This document shows, one piece after another, positions 28,056 to 35,818 of a DNA stretch of 37,180 nucleotides. Within the stretch, counting starts at the first letter, position 1. The number at the start of each line of letters is the position of its first letter. A program made the translations under genes and the position numbers. Source of the stretch: Elusimicrobiota bacterium. Its GTDB lineage: Bacteria; Elusimicrobiota; Elusimicrobia; Elusimicrobiales; Elusimicrobiaceae. The notes beneath the pieces were generated by a model. The model was not told where the DNA came from. It did not search any database and was given only the letters and a program-made list of their open reading frames with translations. Where the stretch lies: positions 1 to 37,180 of the forward strand of contig JAAYTX010000190.1 of NCBI GenBank assembly GCA_012523635.1. The letters run 5' to 3'.

Positions 28056-28745
28056 ATGAAACTGTCGGTGATAATACCCGCGTACAACGAGAGCCGCACG
28101 CTGAAAACCTGCGTGGAGGCCGTGTACGCCCGCAATCCGGGGCTGGAGCTTGAGGTTATTGTGGTGGACGACGGCTCCACCGATTCCACGCCCGACATAG
28201 CGGCGGGGCTGGATTTGCCTGGATTCAAGTATATAAGGCACGACAGGAACCGGGGCAAGGGCGCAGCGATACGCACCGCTCTGGCGCAGGTGACCGGCGA
28301 TTTCGCCATAATACAGGACGCCGATCTGGAGTATGACCCGGCTGAATATAAGCTGCTGCTTGAGCCGCTGGCGTCCGGCCGCGCCAAAGCCGTATACGGC
28401 TCGCGCATACTGCACGCCAACCCCAAATCCACCTGGATGTTCTATCTTGGCGGGCGTCTGCTGTCGTGGTGGACCAATTTCCTTTACGGCTCGTCCATAA
28501 CTGACGAGCCCACCTGCTACAAGGCGCTGGACGCCGCCTTGCTGAAATCTCTGGACCTGCGCTCAAACGGGTTCGAATTCTGTCCGGAAGTGACGGGAAA
28601 GCTGCTGAAACGCGGCGTGGAAATACTGGAAGTGCCGATTTCCTACGCGCCGCGTTCGGTGCTGGAAGGCAAGAAAATAAAATTCAGGGACGGCATCACT
28701 GCCTGCTGGACGCTGTTGAAAATAAGGCTGACGGGTCGTTTCTAA
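28056..28745 (+). CDS. Family 2 glycosyltransferase (DPM1-like), copy 1
   Basis: MKLSVIIPAYNESRTLKTCVEAV...VIVVDDGSTDSTP...RNRGKGAAIRTAL...IIQDADLEYDP...VYGSRI. Confidence 0.93.
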   Translation: MKLSVIIPAYNESRTLKTCVEAVYARNPGLELEVIVVDDGSTDSTPDIAAGLDLPGFKYIRHDRNRGKGAAIRTALAQVTGDFAIIQDADLEYDPAEYKLLLEPLASGRAKAVYGSRILHANPKSTWMFYLGGRLLSWWTNFLYGSSITDEPTCYKALDAALLKSLDLRSNGFEFCPEVTGKLLKRGVEILEVPISYAPRSVLEGKKIKFRDGITACWTLLKIRLTGRF

Positions 28746-28756
28746 AACGAGGCGCC

Positions 28757-29473
28757 ATGCGGATTTCCATACTCATGCCTGCTTACAACGAAGAGCGCAC
28801 GCTTTCCGAGGTGCTGGACGCCCTGGGGCGGGAACTGAAAACCGATTTCGAAGTAGTGGCCGTGGACGATGGCTCGCGCGACGGCACGCTGGCCCTGCTT
28901 CGAGAAGCGGCGGCGGGCGGGCGCTACCACTACCCGATAAAAGTGCTGGCGCATGAGCGCAATATGGGCAAGGGCGCGGCGATACGTACTGCGGCATCCG
29001 CCGCGCAGGGCGATGTGCTGATAATACAGGACGCCGACCTGGAATACCACCCGCGCTACATCCCCCAGCTGGTGGAGCCGATACTGAACGGCGAAGCAGA
29101 CATTGTTTACGGCTCGCGGCTTAGCGCCATAAGGAATCAGGTCTTCAACATTTTCTATTTGTGGGGAAACCAGTCGCTTACTCTTCTTACCAATTTGCTG
29201 TGCGGCAGTTCCTTCACCGATTCCTATACCGGCTACAAGGCTTTCAGGCGCGAGATTTTGCAGGGTATGGAAATAAAATCGCGCGGCTTTGAACTGGAGG
29301 GGGAACTGTCGGTGAAAGTGGCGCTGGGCGGCTGGCGTTTCATGGAGCTTCCCATTTCCTACAAGTGCCGCAGCCGCGCAGAGGGCAAGAAAATCAACGG
29401 CAAAGACGCCGTTAAAGGCATAGTAACCATAATAAAGACATGGTTTTCAGAACGCCGCCGAAAAGCGCGCTGA
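28757..29473 (+). CDS. Family 2 glycosyltransferase (DPM1-like), copy 2
   Basis: MRISILMPAYNEERTLSEVL...VAVDDGSRDGT...RNMGKGAAIRTAASAAQGDVLIIQDADLEYHP...VYGSRL; paralogous to the upstream gene. Confidence 0.93.
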   Translation: MRISILMPAYNEERTLSEVLDALGRELKTDFEVVAVDDGSRDGTLALLREAAAGGRYHYPIKVLAHERNMGKGAAIRTAASAAQGDVLIIQDADLEYHPRYIPQLVEPILNGEADIVYGSRLSAIRNQVFNIFYLWGNQSLTLLTNLLCGSSFTDSYTGYKAFRREILQGMEIKSRGFELEGELSVKVALGGWRFMELPISYKCRSRAEGKKINGKDAVKGIVTIIKTWFSERRRKAR

Positions 29474-31107
29474 TTGCCGCCGTAGCGCTGGGCGCCGCCT
29501 ATGTGCGGCTGCGCGGCATATGGTGGGGCTGGCCCGGCGTATTTGACGCCGACGCGCCGCACATAGTGAATCTGGCGGTGTATTTCGGTTCCGGCGACCT
29601 CAATCCCCACATCTTCAAATATCCAACACTGTGGCCGTACCTGCTGTCAGGGGTTTACGGCGCATGGTTCCTTATAGGCTGGCTTGCGGGTTTATGGCAT
29701 AACGCCTCCGCTTTCGGCGCGCATTTCGTGTGGCATAACGCTGATTTTCATGTGGCGGCAAGGTATTTCACAGCTGCTGTTTCTCTGGCCGGGGTGCTGG
29801 CGGTTTGGCGGGCTTCGGAGGAGACCGGGCGCAGGACTGTATGGGCCGCGGCCATAGCCGCTTTCATGCCGGTGCTGGCCGATATGGCCCACACTCCCAA
29901 GGCCGATACAATTCTTTTCCTGTTTTCTGCGCTGTCGTGGCATGCCGCGTTGAGGATGCAGCGCGAAAAAACCGTCCGCAATGCCGTCTGGGCCGGTGTG
30001 TGGGTCGGGCTTGCGATGTCTTCGCAGTATACAGCCGCTCCGCTGGCGCTTCTGCCGGTTTGCGCCGCTTTTGCCGGAGGCACTTTGGAGCCGGGACGTT
30101 TTTACGGCGCGTTCAGGCTGGCGCTGGTTTCCGCCGGGTGCGCTTTTGCCGCACTGGCGCTCACTTCGCCGTACATATTCCTTTCCCCGCATGAGTTTCT
30201 CGCCAGCCTTGCCGATATGTCCCGCGAAAGCGCTCTTATGCGGCTTGCCCATCCGCGCGTTCAGGTATGCGGGGCGCTGGGTTTCAACATACTGTTTTAT
30301 GCCGGGACCGGGTCGGCGGCGTTTCTTGCCGCGCTGGCTGGCTTCGCGCGGCAGTGGAAAATATCAGTGCCGCGCGCGCTGGTGTTTGCGGTGCCTTGTC
30401 TTGCCCATATTCTGATATTGGCCAATCATCCGTACGGCGGATGGCTGCGTTTCCTTATGCCGGTTTTGCCAGCCTTCATATTGCTTTCAGCCTCGGCGCT
30501 GGATGAGTTGCCCGACAACCCGCGCCCCGCCCTTGCTTATCTGCTGGCTCTGCTGGTGCTGGGGCCAGGCATATGGGGCAGCTTTTCTCTGGCAAGGCGC
30601 TATGCTTTGCCTGACACGCGTCTGCTTGCGGCTTCATGGATTGAGGGCAACATCAGGCGCGGCACTGGCATTTTGCTGGACCAGGAACACGCTTCGCCGC
30701 CGCTGGCCATGAGCAGGAGGCAGGCAGAGGAACTGCTTGCGCGCACAAGCGCGGCCGGGCATCCTAAAAAGAAGTATTACCAGTTGATGGCGCAATCCCA
30801 TCCAGGCGGCGGCTACAGGATTTACAGGATTGAACGCTCGGCCTCGGACCTGGAATCGCGGCCGGAGCACGTAAAATGGTCCAACTCCGCGCGCGACGTG
30901 CTTAATGTCGGTGCTGGGCTTGCGGGCCTGGAAGCTGGTAAGATAGAGACGGTGGTGCTGTCTTCTTACGGGATAGACCCTGCGCGGTGCCCGGAATATG
31001 CGCCGTTTATCGGGCAGCTGCAATCGCAATGGCGGCTGGCCGCCGAATTCAGGCCTGGCGAAAACATGAACGGCCCCGCGTTGCAAATATACACAAGGAA
31101 GAAGTGA
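29440..31107 (+). CDS. Polytopic GT39/ArnT-like glycosyltransferase-family membrane protein
   Basis: GWPGVFDADAPHIVNLAVYFGSGDLNPHIFKYPTLWPYLLSGVYG resembles the first periplasmic loop of the dolichyl-P-mannose/PMT_2 family; many TM segments. Confidence 0.78.
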   Translation: MVFRTPPKSALIAAVALGAAYVRLRGIWWGWPGVFDADAPHIVNLAVYFGSGDLNPHIFKYPTLWPYLLSGVYGAWFLIGWLAGLWHNASAFGAHFVWHNADFHVAARYFTAAVSLAGVLAVWRASEETGRRTVWAAAIAAFMPVLADMAHTPKADTILFLFSALSWHAALRMQREKTVRNAVWAGVWVGLAMSSQYTAAPLALLPVCAAFAGGTLEPGRFYGAFRLALVSAGCAFAALALTSPYIFLSPHEFLASLADMSRESALMRLAHPRVQVCGALGFNILFYAGTGSAAFLAALAGFARQWKISVPRALVFAVPCLAHILILANHPYGGWLRFLMPVLPAFILLSASALDELPDNPRPALAYLLALLVLGPGIWGSFSLARRYALPDTRLLAASWIEGNIRRGTGILLDQEHASPPLAMSRRQAEELLARTSAAGHPKKKYYQLMAQSHPGGGYRIYRIERSASDLESRPEHVKWSNSARDVLNVGAGLAGLEAGKIETVVLSSYGIDPARCPEYAPFIGQLQSQWRLAAEFRPGENMNGPALQIYTRKK

Positions 31108-31111
31108 CGCT

Positions 31112-31642
31112 ATGCTGCTTTTGCCTAAACTTGAAGAGATAAAACCGGAGACGGCGCTGGCGCGTTTCACAAGCGCCCTTAACGGCGGCGGCGCTTTGCT
31201 GTTGGCGGGGCGGGAAAACAGCCGCCCCAATCCCATGACCATAGGCTGGGCCGCCCTGGGCACGGCCTGGGGCGAGCCGACTTTGCTTGTGTATGTGCGC
31301 CCTGCCAGATACACATACGAACTGATGCAGGGCGCGGGGCGTTTTTCAGTAAACGTGCCTGCCCCCGGAGAATTGTCCGCCGCCCTTTCTCTGTGCGGCT
31401 CTAAGTCCGGGCGCGACATGGACAAGCTGGCGGCGGCTGGGCTGAAAGCCGTGCCGGGCCGCGCTGAAGGCGTTTTTGTGCTGGAGAACTGCGGGCTTTA
31501 TTTCGAGTGCGAAACAATGGCCGTGTCGCGTATAAGGCGCGAGGATGTGGCGGTGGGCACGGATAAAAAGTTTTACCCCGCAGGCGATTACCATGCGGTC
31601 TTCCACGGGCGGATACTGAATTGCTACGGCAGGGCCGCATGA
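31112..31642 (+). CDS. Flavin reductase-like (FMN-binding split-barrel) protein
   Basis: NSRPNPMTIGWAALGTAWGEPTLLVYVRPARYTYELMQGAGRFSVNVP...LENCGLYFECETM...HAVFHGRIL. Confidence 0.85.
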   Translation: MLLLPKLEEIKPETALARFTSALNGGGALLLAGRENSRPNPMTIGWAALGTAWGEPTLLVYVRPARYTYELMQGAGRFSVNVPAPGELSAALSLCGSKSGRDMDKLAAAGLKAVPGRAEGVFVLENCGLYFECETMAVSRIRREDVAVGTDKKFYPAGDYHAVFHGRILNCYGRAA

Positions 31643-32928
31643 GGCGGAGTTTCATTTTAGCCCTGCCGCTTTGTTTCGCGCCTTCGGCTGTGTGCGCCGG
31701 TGAAGTGTCTTTCTCATCAGCCTCATACATCAGCGCTTCGCTGGCGGCCTCGCCGGAAGTGCGGCAGGCCCGGGCCGCCGCGGATGCCGCCAGAAACACC
31801 TATGAGAATTCTTTCATAACAGGGTTCCTGCCGGAAGCTTCTCTGGCTTTTGACACCCAGCTTTATGACAACGAAACCGGCAAGGTCCGCCTTCGCCGGA
31901 ACGATACCGATTCATCCGCCACGGTCAACTGGAACCTGTTCAGCACGGGTCAGGACTCGGTTGCCTTGAAAAGCGCGCGCGTGGCGCTGGAGTCTGCCGA
32001 ACTTGGGCTCAAACAGGCGAAGCAGGCCAGGTCCTCGGCCGCGCTGGACCGTTTCTACTCGCTTCTTTCCAGCACGGACCTTTTGGCGGTTGCCGAGCAG
32101 GACCTGGCCGACAAGCTGCGCCAGTACGAACTGGCAAAGCGTCTGCACGAGGAGGGCTTCAAAGGTTTGTCAGACCTCTTGCAGAGCGAGAACAACCTGA
32201 AATCCAGCCAACTAAGCCTGGCGCAAGCCCGGGCCTCCCGATTTAAGGCGCTGATTGATTTCAATTCCTATATAAACCGTGAGCCGGACGCCGAAGCCGC
32301 CCTGCTTTACATGCGCAGGAAAGTGGAATTCGCGATGCCGGAACTGGCGCTTGATCTGGCTTTTATGCAGGCCAATCTTATGGATTTGCAGAGCGCGCGG
32401 CTTTCGCTTGAATCGGCGCAGTTAAGCTATAAGTCCACGTTGCTGAACAATCTCCCGACATTTTCTGTCGATGCTGCCTGGCGCAAAACGGGGCTGTTGG
32501 GACTGCCTGAAGGTTCCGCTTCGCCCAATCCTTCTTACGGCGTGGCGGCGTCGCTTTCCGTGCCGCTGGGCTTTTTCTGGGCGGACAAATACAGGAATGT
32601 CTCCTCTGCAAAACTGGGCGAGGACAGGGCCCGCGACGCTCTGGAGCAGGAAGAGCGGGACGCGCGCCTGGCCCTGCTTAAGGCCCGTACCAACCTGGAC
32701 GTGCAGCTTAAGAAATTTTCTCTTTACGAACTGCGCAGCTCTATAGCCCGGCGCAAGCTGGACATAGTCGAGACCAACTACAAGTCGGGGCAGGCCACTT
32801 CCACCGACCTTACCGTGGCGCAGAACGACTATCTGGAGGCGCAGAACACCTTCGCCAGCGCTATTTACGATACAGAGCTTATGCTCGCCGCCTACAGGAT
32901 GAGCAGGGGCGAGCTTATATGGGAGTGA
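31639..32928 (+). CDS. TolC family outer membrane efflux protein
   Basis: Signal peptide MRRSFILALPLCFAPSAVCA and repeated TolC-type coiled-coil segments (SPEVRQARAAADAARNTYENSFITGFLPEASLAF; LDIVETNYKSGQATSTDLTVAQNDYLEAQNTFASAIYDTELMLAAYRMSRGEL). ATGA overlap with the previous gene. Confidence 0.9.
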   Translation: MRRSFILALPLCFAPSAVCAGEVSFSSASYISASLAASPEVRQARAAADAARNTYENSFITGFLPEASLAFDTQLYDNETGKVRLRRNDTDSSATVNWNLFSTGQDSVALKSARVALESAELGLKQAKQARSSAALDRFYSLLSSTDLLAVAEQDLADKLRQYELAKRLHEEGFKGLSDLLQSENNLKSSQLSLAQARASRFKALIDFNSYINREPDAEAALLYMRRKVEFAMPELALDLAFMQANLMDLQSARLSLESAQLSYKSTLLNNLPTFSVDAAWRKTGLLGLPEGSASPNPSYGVAASLSVPLGFFWADKYRNVSSAKLGEDRARDALEQEERDARLALLKARTNLDVQLKKFSLYELRSSIARRKLDIVETNYKSGQATSTDLTVAQNDYLEAQNTFASAIYDTELMLAAYRMSRGELIWE

Positions 32929-32932
32929 AACC

Positions 32933-33868
32933 ATGAAGACGAAGATATTTTTCGCATTGAAACTTCTCGCGGTTGCCGCGGTGGCGGCGGGGGCCGTCGC
33001 CGGGGTGTGGAAGCTTTACGCCAAGTATACGCGCGCCTCGGCCGCGTCCGAGGTGGACAAGCCGGTTAAAGTCTCAAAAGGGCGCATAGAAGTCACTTTT
33101 CAGGACATAGGCGACATATTGTCCCGCGACTTCCGTGACATAAAATCCGGCACCGACGGGAAAATCATAGGCCTTTATGTTAACGAAGGGCAGACCGTGA
33201 AATCCGGCGACAGGCTGGTGACGGTGCGCGGCGGACGCAGCGAGGCCGAGGCCTATACCCCCGTCACCATAAATTCGCCGATGCCGGGGCTTGTGGTGAA
33301 ATGCGTTGATTCGACGTCCCGCAGTTCGCAGAGCGTCAAGTTCGTGCAGGAAGGCGACGTGGTGTCCAGTTCCTACGGTTCTAATGCCACGTGCATAATG
33401 CGCATAGTGAATATGGCGCGGCTTGGCGTGGACCTGGAGATCAGCGAAAACGATATAACAAAAATAAAAAAGGACGCCCGGGTGCAGGTGACGCTGGACG
33501 CCATTCCCGGTGCGGCGCTGCCCGGCAGCATAAGCATGATAAGCCCGCAGGCCGAGCAGTCCGGCAGTTCCCGCAGCGGCAACAAGATTTTCAGGGTGGC
33601 CATAACGCTGGACAGGATAGACCCGCGCATACGCCTTGGCATGACGGCGCGCGTGCGCGCCGTCATGGACGCCAGGGACAACGTGCTCAAGGTGCCGCTT
33701 ATGGCTGTGTTTTTTGAAGGGGCGCAGGCCTATGCCTATAAAGCGGCTGTGAACGGCGGCAAGCCCGAACGGGTGTCGCTTAAGCTGGGGCTCCGCAACG
33801 AGATGGAGGTGGAGGCCCTGTCCGGGGTGTCGGAAGGCGATGAACTGCTGGTGGAGAAGCCCGAGTGA
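32933..33868 (+). CDS. Periplasmic adaptor subunit (MacA/HlyD-like) lacking a long helical hairpin
   Basis: N-terminal TM anchor; half-lipoyl SGTDGKIIGLYVNEGQTVKSGDRLVTV, second half SPMPGLVVK; beta-barrel LGVDLEISENDITKIKKDARVQVTLDAIPG; RIRLGMTARVRAVMD. Confidence 0.85.
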   Translation: MKTKIFFALKLLAVAAVAAGAVAGVWKLYAKYTRASAASEVDKPVKVSKGRIEVTFQDIGDILSRDFRDIKSGTDGKIIGLYVNEGQTVKSGDRLVTVRGGRSEAEAYTPVTINSPMPGLVVKCVDSTSRSSQSVKFVQEGDVVSSSYGSNATCIMRIVNMARLGVDLEISENDITKIKKDARVQVTLDAIPGAALPGSISMISPQAEQSGSSRSGNKIFRVAITLDRIDPRIRLGMTARVRAVMDARDNVLKVPLMAVFFEGAQAYAYKAAVNGGKPERVSLKLGLRNEMEVEALSGVSEGDELLVEKPE

Positions 33869-34536
33869 GCTTTCTAAGCTGCGAGAATCTTGTAAAGCAT
33901 TACGGAGGAGGCGGGGGCGGTTTTGCCGCGCTGCGCGGGCTGAGCTTTGAGCTGTCTCCGTCTGAAATGCTGGCCGTTACAGGGCCTTCCGGCTGCGGCA
34001 AATCGACGCTTCTTAACATCGTGGGGCTTTTGGACGCCCCGACTTCCGGCAGATACCTTCTGGACGGCAGAGACGTGGGCGCGCTTGACGATTACCGCCG
34101 CACTCTACTGCGACGCACGGATATAGGCTTCATTTTCCAGTCTTTTCATCTGCTGCCGAATTTTTCGCTGCTGGACAACGTAAGCCTGCCGATGCTCTAC
34201 GCGGGATTGCCTTCCCGCGAAATAAAGGCGCGCGGCATGGAACTGCTGGCTTCGGTGGGGCTTGGCGGGCAGGAACGCAAGAAGCCGCCGCAGCTTTCCG
34301 GCGGCGAGCGCCAGCGCGTCGCCGTGGCCCGTGCCCTCGCCAACAGGCCCAGGCTGCTGCTGGCCGATGAGCCGACCGGAAACCTCGACTCTCGCACCAG
34401 CGCGGACATAATGGCCCTGCTCAGGGGCGTATGCCAGCGCAGCGGGGCCGCAATGCTGATAGTGACCCACGACCCGGAAGTGGCCAGAAAGGCCGACAGG
34501 AACATAAAAATGCGCGACGGGCGGGCGGAGAACTGA
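33865..34536 (+). CDS. ABC transporter ATP-binding protein (MacB/LolD type), GTG start
   Basis: GPSGCGKSTLLNIVGLLDAPTSG, LSGGERQRVAVARALANRPRLLLADEPTGNLDS, IVTHDPEVA. Confidence 0.96.
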   Translation: MSFLSCENLVKHYGGGGGGFAALRGLSFELSPSEMLAVTGPSGCGKSTLLNIVGLLDAPTSGRYLLDGRDVGALDDYRRTLLRRTDIGFIFQSFHLLPNFSLLDNVSLPMLYAGLPSREIKARGMELLASVGLGGQERKKPPQLSGGERQRVAVARALANRPRLLLADEPTGNLDSRTSADIMALLRGVCQRSGAAMLIVTHDPEVARKADRNIKMRDGRAEN

Positions 34537-34537
34537 G

Positions 34538-35818
34538 ATGCGGATGCTCTGGCTTTCCCTGCGCACCGGCTTTGTGGAGCTTTGGGAGCATAAAACGCGT
34601 TCTTTCCTGTCGCTGCTTTCGGTGGCCATAGGCGCGGGCGTGTTTCTGTCCAGCTTCTCGTCGATATACGACGCGCACTGCCGCGTGCGCAAAAGCCTAG
34701 AGCTTTCAGGCGAGGGCCGTTTCTCGCTGCGCTCCTCCTATGCCAGGTCCGCAGAGGAGAAGTCCGTCATCCTTACCATGGGCGACCTGCGAGCGATATC
34801 AGCGGCCATGCCGTGGCTTTATATGATTTACCCGATAGACGTTTCCTGGCAGAAGATGTCTTTTGACGGGGCATCTTCTTTTTATGCTGGGGTGGCCGGC
34901 ATTACCCCGGACTGGAGGAAGCGGGACTGGCAGTACCGGCTGGAAGGCCGCTTCATAGACGATTATGACGTGGAGAACGCCTCCAAGGTCTGCCTGCTGA
35001 TTCTGCCGGGGCAGCTCAGCGGGGAAGACCGCGCCATGCGCAAGGCATTCATGAAAAACTGGTCGCGCTGGTCGGGTTTCGATAAGTATGTGTCCCGCAA
35101 CACCGTCACGCCCGGCAGCAAGGTGAAGATGGGGCGTTATGAACTGACGGTGGTTGGGCTTCTTCATGAGCCGCCGCAGGAAGAGGATTACCGCTTCCGC
35201 ATGGGGGCGCAGTTTGACGCCGTCATGCCCATAACAACATTCAACGACATGCTGTCGCAGGACCAGAACAACGTCGGCCAGATTGTGATAGACGCCGGGC
35301 CCGCCAGAAAGGTGGAACAGGCCAAGCGCATAGCCCAGGTGGCTTTGGAAAGCCGCCACGGCCCCATCAAGGAGCTGGAATGCGAGGATTTCCGGGAAGT
35401 GCTCAGCCTGCAGATGGCGCGTACCGTGAAAGAGGCCATGTCCACGCTCGCGCTGGGCCTTGCCGCATTGCTTGCCGGCGGCATCGGCATAATGAACGTC
35501 ACGCTGGCCATAGTGTTTTCGAGAATCAAGGAAATCGGCATACGCCGCGCAATAGGCGCCACGCGCGGCGAGATAATCATGCAATTCCTGACTGAAACCC
35601 TGCTGTTGGGCTTCTTCGGCGGCATAATAGGCATAGTGCTGGGCTATTACGGCGTCGGCAACATTTTATTGGGCGATTTCAGCCACACCAGCAAACTGAC
35701 GTGGTGGATGCCTCTTATCTCAATAGCGGTGGCCATGGCGGCCTGTCTGATGTTTTCGCTGCTTCCGGCCTACCGCGCCGCAAGGCTGGATCCTGTCGAA
35801 GCCCTGCGCACCGAATGA
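34538..35818 (+). CDS. ABC transporter permease (MacB/FtsX type)
   Basis: N-terminal TM, large periplasmic domain, then GGIGIMNVTLAIVFSRIKEIGIRRAIGATRGEIIMQFLTETLLLGFFGGIIGIVLGY and FSLLPAYRAARLDPVEALRTE. Confidence 0.95.
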   Translation: MRMLWLSLRTGFVELWEHKTRSFLSLLSVAIGAGVFLSSFSSIYDAHCRVRKSLELSGEGRFSLRSSYARSAEEKSVILTMGDLRAISAAMPWLYMIYPIDVSWQKMSFDGASSFYAGVAGITPDWRKRDWQYRLEGRFIDDYDVENASKVCLLILPGQLSGEDRAMRKAFMKNWSRWSGFDKYVSRNTVTPGSKVKMGRYELTVVGLLHEPPQEEDYRFRMGAQFDAVMPITTFNDMLSQDQNNVGQIVIDAGPARKVEQAKRIAQVALESRHGPIKELECEDFREVLSLQMARTVKEAMSTLALGLAALLAGGIGIMNVTLAIVFSRIKEIGIRRAIGATRGEIIMQFLTETLLLGFFGGIIGIVLGYYGVGNILLGDFSHTSKLTWWMPLISIAVAMAACLMFSLLPAYRAARLDPVEALRTE

